From NCBI GenBank assembly GCA_046233135.1, contig JBJXHN010000010.1, positions 62,001-126,000 of the forward strand: 64,000 bases of DNA, given 5' to 3'. The notes beneath the pieces are model-generated. The model worked only from the letters and a program-made list of their open reading frames with translations, ran no database searches and was not told the origin of the DNA. The translations under genes were made by a program, and so were the position numbers. This stretch comes from JBJXHN01 sp046233135 (GTDB lineage Bacteria > Pseudomonadota > Alphaproteobacteria > Rhodospirillales > Rhodospirillaceae). Numbering within the stretch: position 1 is the first letter of the stretch; each line of letters starts with the position of its first letter. Positions 35,990 through 43,684 of this stretch are shown here, in pieces.

Positions 35990-36967
35990 GTGGTGGCAAA
36001 CAGTCCGCGAGGGCAGGGCGGCGGCGGTGTTGGCGCCACCCTGTCCGGGGTGGAGCGGCTGGCGGCGATCCGGGCCGGCGGCAAGGCCGGTCTGGCGCGC
36101 GCTCTGGCCGGGCTGGAAGCCGACCCGGACGGCAACGCGGCGGTCGGCCTGCTGTCGGCCGCCTATGCCTCGCCGCGTGCCCATGTGGTGGGCATCACCG
36201 GCCCGCCGGGGGTGGGCAAGTCCACCCTGATCCGCGGGCTGATAGCCGGCTGGCGCAGCCAGGGGCGGACGGTGGGGGTGATCGCCGTGGATCCCTCCAG
36301 CAGCCGTACCGGCGGCGCCCTGCTGGGCGACCGCACCCGGCTGTCCACCGATCCGGAAGACAGGGGCCTGTTCGTGCGCTCCATGGCCGCGCGGGATCAC
36401 CTTGGAGGGCTGGCGGCGCTGACGGTGTCGGCGATGGTGCTGATGCGGGCCCTGTTCGACGTGGTGTTGATCGAAACCGTCGGGGTGGGGCAGTCGGAAA
36501 CGGAAGTGGTGCGGGTCGCCGATACGGTGATCTTCTGCGTTCAGCCCGGTTCCGGCGACAGCTTGCAGTTCATGAAGGCCGGTATCGCCGAGATCCCCCA
36601 TCTGGTGGTGGTGACCAAGGCGGATATGGACAAGGAAGCCCGCCGTGCCCGGGCCGATGTGGAAGGCGCCCTGTCGCTGGCCGAAACCGGCGAGGATCCC
36701 TGGCAGCCGCCGGTTCTAATGGTCAGTGCCCGTAGCGGCGCCGGGCTGGACGAACTCATCGGGACCGTGGACCACCACGCCGTCTGGCTGGCCGGCAACG
36801 GCCTGCTGACCCCCGCCCGCGATGCCCAGGCCGAAGCCTGGCTGGAAGCGTTCGTGCGGGAACGCTGGGGCCGCGAAGGGGTGCGCAAGGCCGGGGAGGG
36901 CCTGCGGCTGGCCTCCGGCGAGAGCCCGTTCACCCGTCTGGCCGCGCTTGGGAAAGGGTTGGGCTGA
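35990..36967 (+). CDS. meaB: methylmalonyl-CoA mutase-associated GTPase MeaB
   Basis: A 325-residue G3E GTPase of the MeaB/ArgK group. It has the P-loop GITGPPGVGKSTL, the segment AVDPSSSRTGGALLGDR, the switch region ETVGVGQSE and the NKxD equivalent VVTKADM. It loads and protects the B12-dependent methylmalonyl-CoA mutase. GTG at 35990 (or 35993) is the start; GAGG lies just upstream inside the ppdK stop region. The mutase genes themselves are not in the window, so its usual partner must lie elsewhere. The N-terminal residues 3-15 are glycine-rich. Confidence 0.95.
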   Translation: MVANSPRGQGGGGVGATLSGVERLAAIRAGGKAGLARALAGLEADPDGNAAVGLLSAAYASPRAHVVGITGPPGVGKSTLIRGLIAGWRSQGRTVGVIAVDPSSSRTGGALLGDRTRLSTDPEDRGLFVRSMAARDHLGGLAALTVSAMVLMRALFDVVLIETVGVGQSETEVVRVADTVIFCVQPGSGDSLQFMKAGIAEIPHLVVVTKADMDKEARRARADVEGALSLAETGEDPWQPPVLMVSARSGAGLDELIGTVDHHAVWLAGNGLLTPARDAQAEAWLEAFVRERWGREGVRKAGEGLRLASGESPFTRLAALGKGLG

Positions 36968-36998
36968 GCACCGATCCCGGGGAAGCAGAGACTCTCCG

Positions 36999-37030
36999 AA
37001 CGCCGCCCGATATCGCCGGGCGGCGTTTTT
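36999..37030 (+). terminator. rho-independent terminator after meaB
   Basis: AACGCCGCCCG and CGGGCGGCGTT form an 11-bp GC-rich stem with a 7-base loop, and the stem runs directly into TTTTTGTTT. It ends the glyQ-glyS-ppdK-meaB unit. Confidence 0.93.
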
Positions 37031-37053
37031 GTTTGCGAGGGGCCTGGGGGCGG

Positions 37054-37092
37054 TTGTCTTTTTGCGACAAAAAAATATTGTTAGACGATAAT
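37054..37092 (+). promoter_or_regulatory. candidate promoter/operator of DUF2975-HTH pair
   Basis: An AT-rich stretch with an inverted repeat TTGTC...GACAA (37054-37070), a -35-like TTGCGA (37062-37067) and a -10-like GATAAT (37087-37092), spaced 19 bp. It lies about 40 bp before the DUF2975 start, which has an AAAGGAGG ribosome site. The inverted repeat overlaps the -35 and could be the site for the HTH protein of the pair. Confidence 0.4.
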
Positions 37093-37132
37093 GTTTTGGC
37101 TACGCTCCTCGACATCAAAGGAGGATCCTGCC

Positions 37133-37738
37133 ATGTCCGAACGTGCTGAATTCCAAGAAGCGGGGGCGATCCCGGTGGACGATCCATCGCCGCAGGGCCG
37201 GGGGGCGGTCATGCTGCGCCGACGGAGTCGGGTGCTGGCCCGGATGTGTCTTGTTCTGGCGGCCGGCTTGCCGGTGCTTTTGGTGATGCATTGGCTGGAA
37301 GGGGGGATCGGTGGCCTGGCGGAGCGCCTGACCGGCCCCCTGGAAGGTGCAGAATTCCGGCCGGATCCGGCGGCCTTTCAGCTCGCCCTGGCGGTGGCTC
37401 TGGCCATGTTGCCGATGGGGGCCGTGGGGATGGCGCTGCTGGCCGGGCGGCGTTGCTTCCTGGCTTTCGCGGACGGGGGCTGGTTTACCGAAGCGCCGGC
37501 CAAGGCGTTGCAGGCCTGTGGCCGCTGGAGCTTCATCGCTGCAGGGCTGGGGCTGGTGATGCCCACGGTGCTGACGCTGGTGCTGACCCTGCATGCCGCA
37601 CCGGGGGGCCGTATTCTGTCGATAACGCTGTCCAGTGAGACCTTGCTCGGTGCCCTGGCCGGCGGAATGCTGTGGTTGCTGGGGGATGTGCAGCGCCGTG
37701 CGGCGCGGCTGGCGTCCGATCACGCGCAGATCATCTGA
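37133..37738 (+). CDS. DUF2975 family membrane protein
   Basis: A 201-residue integral membrane protein with four predicted helices: about 34-53 (MCLVLAAGLPVLLVM), 85-105, 128-155 and 170-188. The region between helices 2 and 3 holds FADGGWFTEAPAKALQACGRWSF, where DUF2975 proteins typically carry a FxxGxxF...A..L segment. The family has no known function but is regularly paired with a small Cro/CI-type HTH gene, as here, where ATG of the HTH overlaps this stop (TGATG). An exceptionally strong AAAGGAGG ribosome site precedes the ATG at 37133. Confidence 0.8.
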   Translation: MSERAEFQEAGAIPVDDPSPQGRGAVMLRRRSRVLARMCLVLAAGLPVLLVMHWLEGGIGGLAERLTGPLEGAEFRPDPAAFQLALAVALAMLPMGAVGMALLAGRRCFLAFADGGWFTEAPAKALQACGRWSFIAAGLGLVMPTVLTLVLTLHAAPGGRILSITLSSETLLGALAGGMLWLLGDVQRRAARLASDHAQII

Positions 37739-37962
37739 TGCCGATCATCGTTCGCCTGGATGTGATGCTGGCGCGGCGCAAGGTGCGGTCCAAGGACCTC
37801 GCCGCCCGGGTCGGCATCACCGAAGCCAATCTGTCGCTGCTGAAGCAAGGGCGGGTGAAAGGGGTCCGCTTCGAGACCCTGGCCGCCATCTGCGCCGCCT
37901 TAGAGTGCCAGCCCGGCGACGTGCTGGAGTATGTGCCCGACGAGGAGGACCCGGCCCCATAA
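37738..37962 (+). CDS. small Cro/CI-type HTH regulator (YozG-like)
   Basis: A 74-residue single-domain DNA-binding protein. The helix-turn-helix is SKDLAARVGITEANLSLLKQG and is followed by RFETLAAICAALECQPGDVLEY, the standard end of HTH_26/YozG-type proteins. It overlaps the DUF2975 stop codon, so its translation depends on the upstream gene. Such regulators are thought to control their own membrane-protein partner; the signal is unknown. Confidence 0.88.
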   Translation: MPIIVRLDVMLARRKVRSKDLAARVGITEANLSLLKQGRVKGVRFETLAAICAALECQPGDVLEYVPDEEDPAP

Positions 37963-37999
37963 CGCCGGGCGCTTGACCGGTCTTCTTTCACGGAGCGGG

Positions 38000-38039
38000 C
38001 CGGATCACCGGGGTCGTTTTTGACCTGTTGGTGATCCGG
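38000..38039. terminator. bidirectional hairpin between HTH gene and parE
   Basis: CCGGATCACC and GGTGATCCGG form a perfect 10-bp stem. Inside lies a second small stem GGTC/GACC capped by GTTTTT. The structure lies in the 83-bp space between two convergent genes and probably ends both transcripts, although no T-run follows the outer stem. Confidence 0.7.
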
Positions 38040-38045
38040 GGTGCT

Positions 38046-40040
38046 TCAGATATCCAGTTCTTCGACGAACTTGGCGTGTTCCTGGATGAAGCGGAAGCGC
38101 AGTTCGGGCTTGCGGCCCATCAGGTCTTCGACCAGACGGGCGGTATCCTTGGCGTCTTCCCGATCCTCTTCCGTGCGGCCGGCGGGGATGGTCACGCGCA
38201 GCAGCTGGCGGGTGGCATAGGCCATGGTGGTTTCGCGCAGCTGGGCCGGGGGCATTTCGCCCAGACCCTTGAAGCGGCTGACCTCGATCTTGCCCTTGCC
38301 CTTGAACGCCGAGGTCATCAGCGAGTCCTTGTGGGCGTCGTCGCGGGCGTAGATCGACGTGCCCCCCTGGGTCAGCCGGTACAGGGGCGGCATGGCCAGG
38401 TACAGATGGCCGCGCGACACCAGTTCGGGCATTTCGCGGAAGAAGAAGGTCATCAGCAGGCTGGCGATATGGGCGCCGTCAACGTCGGCGTCCGTCATGA
38501 TGATCACCCGCTCGTAGCGCAGCCGCTCCAGGTCGAAGGCCCCCCGGGTACCGCAGCCCAGGGCTTCCACCAGGTCGCTGAGTTCCTGGTTGCCCCGCAG
38601 CTTGTCCACCGACGCGCTGGCCACGTTCAGGATCTTGCCGCGCAGAGGCAGCACCGCCTGGGTTTCCCGGTCCCGGGCCTGCTTGGCCGAACCGCCGGCG
38701 CTGTCGCCTTCCACCAGGAAGATCTCGGTGCCTTGCTGGGCGGAGCGGGTGCAGTCGGCGAGCTTGCCGGGCAGGCGCAGCTTCTTGGTCGCCGACTTGC
38801 GGCCCAGTTCCTTCTGCTGCTTCTTGCGCTGGCGTTCTTCCGCCCGCTCGACCGTATGGGCCAGCAGTTTGTTGGCGGCATCCGGGGCGGCGGTCAGCCA
38901 GTGATCGAACATGTCCCGCAGGGCCGTTTCCACCAGCCGGGTGGCTTCGCTGCTCGCCAGCTTTTCCTTGGTCTGGCCCTGGAACTGGGGTTCGCGGATG
39001 AACAGCGACAGCATCACCGCCGCCGTGCCCACCACATCGTCGCCGGTCAGGTTGGCGGCCTTGCGGTTGCCCACCAGATCCCCATAAGCCCGCAGTCCCT
39101 TGGTCAGGGCATTGCGCAGGCCGGTTTCATGGGTGCCGCCTTCGGGCGTCGGGACGGTGTTGACGTAGGAACTGAAGAACCCTTCCTCTTCCTCCGGCCA
39201 GCACAGCGCCCATTCCACACTGCCCATATCGTCGGCCAGATTGGCCTTGCCGGCGAAGGTGCGGCCCCCCACCAGGGCGTTGGTGCCCATGGCGGCGGAC
39301 AGGAAATCCTCCAGGCCGTTGGGGAAGTGGAACACTTCTTCCGGCGGGATCGGATCGTCGTCGCGCAGCAGGGCGGGCGCGCAGCTCCAGCGGATGCGCA
39401 CGCCCCGGAACAGATAGGCCTTCGACCGCGCCATGCGGTGCAGGGTGGCGGGCTTGAAGCGGGCCTTTTCGCCGAAGATCTGGGCATCGGGGTGGAAGAT
39501 CACCGTGGTGCCCCGGCGATTGGGGGCCGCGCCCACCTTGGCCAGCGGCGCCAGCGGCGCCCCACGGGAATAGTCCTGTGCCCATAGTGTCCTGTCGCGG
39601 GCCACTTCCACCCGCAACTGGTCCGACAGCGCATTGACCACCGAGATCCCCACACCGTGCAGGCCGCCCGAGACCTTATAGGCATCGCCGCCGAACTTGC
39701 CGCCCGAATGCAGGGTGGTCAGGATCACTTCCAGGGCGCTTTTGTCGGGAAAGCGGGGATGGGGATCGACGGGGATGCCGCGCCCGTTATCGCGCACGGT
39801 TACCGACCCGTCTTCGGACAGGATCAGGTCGATCACTTCCGCGTGGCCGGCCACCGCCTCGTCCATGGCGTTGTCCAGCACCTCGGCGACCAGATGGTGC
39901 AGGGCGCGATCATCGGTGCCGCCGATATACATACCGGGGCGACGCCGGACAGGCTCCAGGCCCTCCAGCACTTCGATGTCTTGAGCGGTATAGCCGCGCG
40001 CCGAGTCGGCCGCTGCTTCGGATTGGAAGAGATCTGACAT
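38046..40040 (-). CDS. parE: DNA topoisomerase IV subunit B
   Basis: A 664-residue GHKL-ATPase type II topoisomerase subunit that decatenates chromosomes with ParC. Features: YTAQDIEVLEGLEPVRRRPG at the start, the ATPase NAMDEAVAG and GRGIPVD motifs, and the TOPRIM EGDSAGGSAKQARDR with PLRGKILNV and the DADVDGAHI metal site. The QGTEIF and KLADC forms and length favour ParE over GyrB. The ATG at 40040 agrees with the family. No ribosome site precedes it, and a -10 TATATT ends only 7 bases upstream, which predicts a leaderless mRNA. An open frame to 40367 upstream is antisense to the thioesterase gene. Confidence 0.95.
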   Translation of the reverse strand: MSDLFQSEAAADSARGYTAQDIEVLEGLEPVRRRPGMYIGGTDDRALHHLVAEVLDNAMDEAVAGHAEVIDLILSEDGSVTVRDNGRGIPVDPHPRFPDKSALEVILTTLHSGGKFGGDAYKVSGGLHGVGISVVNALSDQLRVEVARDRTLWAQDYSRGAPLAPLAKVGAAPNRRGTTVIFHPDAQIFGEKARFKPATLHRMARSKAYLFRGVRIRWSCAPALLRDDDPIPPEEVFHFPNGLEDFLSAAMGTNALVGGRTFAGKANLADDMGSVEWALCWPEEEEGFFSSYVNTVPTPEGGTHETGLRNALTKGLRAYGDLVGNRKAANLTGDDVVGTAAVMLSLFIREPQFQGQTKEKLASSEATRLVETALRDMFDHWLTAAPDAANKLLAHTVERAEERQRKKQQKELGRKSATKKLRLPGKLADCTRSAQQGTEIFLVEGDSAGGSAKQARDRETQAVLPLRGKILNVASASVDKLRGNQELSDLVEALGCGTRGAFDLERLRYERVIIMTDADVDGAHIASLLMTFFFREMPELVSRGHLYLAMPPLYRLTQGGTSIYARDDAHKDSLMTSAFKGKGKIEVSRFKGLGEMPPAQLRETTMAYATRQLLRVTIPAGRTEEDREDAKDTARLVEDLMGRKPELRFRFIQEHAKFVEELDI

Positions 40041-40046
40041 GGCGCC

Positions 40047-40076
40047 AATATAGGGAAAGCCGGCCGATGGGATCAA
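40047..40076 (-). promoter_or_regulatory. candidate parE promoter giving a leaderless mRNA
   Basis: On the minus strand TTGATC (40076-40071) and TATATT (40052-40047) are 18 bp apart. The expected start point, about 7 bases after the -10, falls on the A of the parE ATG at 40040. Confidence 0.5.
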
Positions 40077-40106
40077 ACGAATCCTATGGGTCACCCAATT
40101 CCCCGC

Positions 40107-40122
40107 CCCCAAGATCTTGGGG
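40107..40122. promoter_or_regulatory. perfect 16-bp palindrome in parE/thioesterase divergent region
   Basis: CCCCAAGATCTTGGGG is fully self-complementary and sits in the 112-bp space between divergent parE and the acyl-CoA thioesterase gene, 31 bp from the latter's ATG. It could be an operator or a hairpin in the thioesterase leader. No regulator can be assigned. Confidence 0.45.
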
Positions 40123-40152
40123 CACCCGTTTCCCCTTAAGGAGCATATCCTG

Positions 40153-40599
40153 ATGAGCGAACCCTCTCCCTCCGGCGCGCCCGGTGCCGCCGTGGAAACC
40201 CCGCGTGGCCATGTGTCGATTCGCACCGTTGCCATGCCGGCTGATACCAACCCGGCGGGGGATATTTTCGGCGGCTGGCTGATGGCCCAGATGGATCTGG
40301 CCGGGGGCACACATGCCATGAAAATCGCAGACGGCCGGGTCGCCACCGTGGCCGTCACCGGCTTCACCTTCCACCAGCCCGTCCATGTGGGAGACGAGCT
40401 AACCTGTTATACCCGCTTGGTGAAATTGGGCCGGACCAGCCTGACCATCGATGTGTCCGCCTGGGTCTGCCGGCGCTTCGGCACCGAGACGCTGAAAGTG
40501 ACCGAAGGGGTTTTCGTCTTCGTGGCCCTGGACGGCGATGCCAAGCCCCGGGTGCTGCCTCCCTCGGCGGCGGTCCACCTGGGCGATGTCGGCGGATGA
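40153..40599 (+). CDS. acyl-CoA thioesterase, YciA type
   Basis: A 148-residue hotdog-fold thioesterase. It shows MPADTNPAGDIFGGWLMAQMD with the catalytic Asp region of the YciA/BACH group, then ATVAVTGFTFHQPVHVGDEL and a FVFVALD end. These enzymes hydrolyse short- to medium-chain acyl-CoAs in the cytoplasm. The ATG at 40153 follows TAAGGAG at good spacing. A 9-bp hairpin follows the gene at 40656. It diverges from parE. Confidence 0.93.
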   Translation: MSEPSPSGAPGAAVETPRGHVSIRTVAMPADTNPAGDIFGGWLMAQMDLAGGTHAMKIADGRVATVAVTGFTFHQPVHVGDELTCYTRLVKLGRTSLTIDVSAWVCRRFGTETLKVTEGVFVFVALDGDAKPRVLPPSAAVHLGDVGG

Positions 40600-40655
40600 C
40601 CGGGGGGTGGAGGAATTCGCTACTTGTCTCAAAGGGTTAGGCGGAAGGTTTGCGG

Positions 40656-40684
40656 GGCGGAAAAAAATATGGTTCTTTTCCGCC
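40656..40684. terminator. hairpin downstream of thioesterase gene
   Basis: GGCGGAAAA and TTTTCCGCC form a perfect 9-bp stem around an 11-base loop. It lies 56 bp after the thioesterase stop and 110 bp before the small secreted-protein gene. The T's are within the stem, so it may act as terminator or as a leader structure. Confidence 0.5.
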
Positions 40685-40794
40685 GGGTGATGGAGAGGCA
40701 CCGGGACGTCGGTCCCCGGCCCGAGGGCGGGCGGGATCCGATACCATCCATCAGGGACAGCGTGCCGCGCACTTCCACAGACACAGGTGTTTCG

Positions 40795-41139
40795 ATGATT
40801 CGTGGACTTTTCGTTCTCGCAGCGTTGGTACTGCTTCCCCTTGTTCCGGCCCGCGCCGCGACGTGCGATACGGTTGGTGTGTATGGCGTGATCACGCTGG
40901 TCGTCTGCCCTGGCGCCAAGGACGATGCGACCTTGAAGGAGGCCGGTGTGGCCGCCTGTGAACCCGTCCAGAAGCGGGGCGTGTGCAACGCCTGGATCTG
41001 GAGCCGCGACGACCGGGCCGCCCGGACCCTGCCCATGTCCAAGTCCCAGCTGGAATCGGTGACCGCGCTGTGGATCCATAAGCAGGAAACCCTGAAGGTC
41101 TGCTCCCGCGACGGCTGCTACGCCGGCCAGAAGAAGTAG
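40795..41139 (+). CDS. small secreted Cys-rich protein
   Basis: Unrecognised 114-residue protein. A strong signal peptide (MIRGLFVLAALVLLPLVPARA, cleavage about residue 21) precedes a mature part of about 90 residues with six Cys (TCDTVGVYG, VCPGAK, AACEPV, GVCNAWIW, KVCSRDGCY), suggesting up to three disulfides in the periplasm. It ends in Lys-Lys. No close family can be named. The ATG at 40795 is chosen for the signal peptide; the longer in-frame start at 40624 would bury it. A terminator-like hairpin follows. Confidence 0.7.
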   Translation: MIRGLFVLAALVLLPLVPARAATCDTVGVYGVITLVVCPGAKDDATLKEAGVAACEPVQKRGVCNAWIWSRDDRAARTLPMSKSQLESVTALWIHKQETLKVCSRDGCYAGQKK

Positions 41140-41153
41140 AACGCCTTCAGACG

Positions 41154-41188
41154 CGGCGCCATTCTCCGTGACCGGGGAAACGGCGCCG
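41154..41188. terminator. bidirectional hairpin between convergent genes
   Basis: CGGCGCC and GGCGCCG at the ends, with an inner TTCTCCG/CGGGGAA stem, fold the space between the secreted-protein gene (+) and the acylase gene (-). No clear T-run is present, so function is likely rather than certain. Confidence 0.5.
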
Positions 41189-41189
41189 G

Positions 41190-43508
41190 TTACGACGGCC
41201 GCAGAACGGTGACGTGCGGATATCCCTCCGTCACCGCATCCGGCGTCAGGGGCAGGCGGATCATCTCGCCGCGCTGCCACAGGGACAGCTGATCCAGCGC
41301 CGTGTCGCTTGAAAGCCAGCCGTCCTGACCGGTCATCAGCAGAAACCAGTTGGCATCCGGATCCGCCATGTCCGAGATATGGCGGGCCTGGGCGCCATAG
41401 CGCACGCTGTGGATGCCTTCGACAGGGCCGTGGGCGGCTTTCATCACCGTTTCCCGGCTGCCCGGCCAGGCGACGTCCGCCAGCCGATAGGCCCCGCCCA
41501 GCACGGGTACGCGGGCCAGGGGGTGTTCCAGCCGCAGCCGGTGCACCGTGCCCCAGGTGCCGTGGTCTTCCACCAGATCCGACGCCGTCTTCAGCGCCGC
41601 CGGCAGCAGGGCGGCCAGCACGGGGTCCGGAAGCGCCTCGACCCGGCGCAGCAGGGCCGCGGGGAGCAGGCTCGGCGGCAGGGTGGCGGCGAATCGGCCC
41701 TCGGCCGCGCCGGCGGCGGTCAGGGGCTCGATCAGGGCGGCGATCAGCCCTTCCATGGCCAGGGCGCCGGCCGAATCCCGTGTATAGCGGCCGTTCCAAT
41801 CGCGGATCAGCGGCCCGGCGGCCCCCCCGGCCTCTGCCGCGAAGACATCCGGCACCCGGTCCGTCAGGGCATCGCGCAAGGCCAGGGTGCCCGGCGCCAG
41901 CACGTCCTGCTGCAGGCGCTTCAGGTCTTCGAGTTCCAGCGCATCGGTCGCACCGGTCAGGGCGGCCAGTCGGATCATGCGATCGGGGGCGGAGAAGAAA
42001 TAACTGATGGGGAAGGGCGTCTCGCCGGGGGGATTGTTGGCCGAAAGCACCACGCCGTCGGGCGGGTCCACGATCCCGGGCAGATCGAGGGTTCCGGCAG
42101 GGTCGGCCCAGGCGGCGTCGGCCGCAGCCGGAGAGCTGATCAGATCCGTCGGCTGGCCGGCTGGCCGGCGGGGCAGGCGGCCGGCGGCGACCAACCCCAC
42201 GTGTCCGTCCGCATCGGCCCAGACCATGTTCTGCGGCGAGACCCCGAATCCGGCCAGCGCCTGTCGGAAGGCCGCGCCGTCGGGCGCGCGGGCGGCGGCG
42301 AGCAGGGCCGAGATCTCGTCGGTCGGCTGATGCCCCATCCAGCGCAAGGCCAGGGGCGTCCCGGCGGGTGCGGGCACCAGGGCGCGGTCGCTGATCACCG
42401 GCCCTTGATCACTGATCCGGATGGTGACGCTGTCATCTATCCAGCCCCGCACGGCGATCCGCTCTTCCCGGACGGTCCAGCGGGCCGGGTCCTCGATGCT
42501 GATATCCACCAGGTCGCTGGCCGCACCACGCATGTTGGTGCCGCCCCAGGCGATATGGCGGGTGCGGCCCAGGGCGAAGACCGGCAGGCCGGCGGGCATC
42601 AGCCCCACCACTTCCAGCGTCGGTGTGCGCACTCCGGCCATCACCCAGATGTTGGGGACCGAGACGCCCAGATGGGGATCGCTGGCGATCAGGGCGCCAC
42701 CGGTGGCGCTGCGCCGGGCGGCGACTGCGACGCTGTTGGATCCTGTCTTGGCATGGGCGTTCAGCAACTGTCCCAGGGCCTGGCGCGCCGCGGCCGGTGC
42801 ATCGGGACGCGGGACGCGGGGCGCGGCACTGGCCGGGGCCGTGGTGCCGGCCTCCAGGGTTTCGGCCAGCAGCATCGGCCAGTCGGGGGAGCCCCGGTGG
42901 GGCAGCAGGTCGAACCAGGCCAGCCAGTTCACGTCCGTCCCGCCCAGACGGCCGATGGCCAGCACATCGGCGACGGTCCAGGGCTCGCGCTCCAGAGCCA
43001 GGGTGGCGAATTCGTGGGGCAGGGGATCGGCGGTGGCCAGCACATGATTGATGCCGTCAACGAACCGCGCGACCCAGGTGCGGGTGGCCGGTGGCATGGC
43101 GGTTTCGATGGCCGGGGCGGCTGCGGCGAAATCCAGGGTGCGCAGGGCCGCATCGATATCCGTGGTGAAGGGGCCGGCCATCTCGGAAATCCGCCCCCGG
43201 GCCACCCGCCGGGCGATTTCCATCTGCCCCAGGCGCAAGTGCGCCTGCACCACCCCCAGGGCGAAGGCGGCGTCCGCATCGCTGGTGGCCTCGACGAAGG
43301 GTACCTGATGGGCGTTCCAGCGGATGGTCACCGGGGCCTCCAGCCCCGGCCCGGAGGCCGGAAGCATGGCCAGCCGCTGTTCCAGGGTCACCGGCGCCGG
43401 CAGGGGGGTGAGCAGACTGCAGCCGGCCAGAAGGGGAAGCAGCAGCACCAGGGCGGCCGTCGACAGGACCCGAAGGCCCCCCTGGTGCTGCAAGGGAAAG
43501 CGGCGCAT
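41190..43508 (-). CDS. penicillin acylase family lipoprotein (Ntn-hydrolase)
   Basis: A 772-residue Ntn-hydrolase precursor. The signal peptide ends in a lipobox LLAGC with Cys30, so the protein is probably lipid-anchored. The small-subunit region contains RWNAHQVPFVEA and FALGVVQAHLRLGQMEI. The autoprocessing site is TGSNSVAV, with the Ser as the new N-terminus and nucleophile of the large subunit, followed by LIASDPHLG and HIAWGGTN. The HGPVEGIHSVRYG stretch near the end is also family-typical. Relatives deacylate penicillin G, acyl-homoserine lactones or other amides; the substrate cannot be told here. No luxI/luxR gene is nearby. Confidence 0.92.
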   Translation of the reverse strand: MRRFPLQHQGGLRVLSTAALVLLLPLLAGCSLLTPLPAPVTLEQRLAMLPASGPGLEAPVTIRWNAHQVPFVEATSDADAAFALGVVQAHLRLGQMEIARRVARGRISEMAGPFTTDIDAALRTLDFAAAAPAIETAMPPATRTWVARFVDGINHVLATADPLPHEFATLALEREPWTVADVLAIGRLGGTDVNWLAWFDLLPHRGSPDWPMLLAETLEAGTTAPASAAPRVPRPDAPAAARQALGQLLNAHAKTGSNSVAVAARRSATGGALIASDPHLGVSVPNIWVMAGVRTPTLEVVGLMPAGLPVFALGRTRHIAWGGTNMRGAASDLVDISIEDPARWTVREERIAVRGWIDDSVTIRISDQGPVISDRALVPAPAGTPLALRWMGHQPTDEISALLAAARAPDGAAFRQALAGFGVSPQNMVWADADGHVGLVAAGRLPRRPAGQPTDLISSPAAADAAWADPAGTLDLPGIVDPPDGVVLSANNPPGETPFPISYFFSAPDRMIRLAALTGATDALELEDLKRLQQDVLAPGTLALRDALTDRVPDVFAAEAGGAAGPLIRDWNGRYTRDSAGALAMEGLIAALIEPLTAAGAAEGRFAATLPPSLLPAALLRRVEALPDPVLAALLPAALKTASDLVEDHGTWGTVHRLRLEHPLARVPVLGGAYRLADVAWPGSRETVMKAAHGPVEGIHSVRYGAQARHISDMADPDANWFLLMTGQDGWLSSDTALDQLSLWQRGEMIRLPLTPDAVTEGYPHVTVLRPS

Positions 43509-43684
43509 GGCGGCGGGATCCTGGGAGTGTTGGAGACGGGAGCGGGCAGGCAGCAGGGAGATACCGGCTAGATGGGCGGTGCCCGGTTGCGGTGCAAGGT
43601 GACGGAGCTTGGGGGACGGGTGGCGAGGGAGCGCCCGCCCGTGCTAAGCAACAGGCTTCCCGCCGCTGACCGGAGCCCCCTGCC

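Noticed and set aside
40041..40367. N-terminal extension of ParE by 109 residues
   Set aside because: The added part is antisense to the thioesterase gene and precedes the family start MSDLFQ.
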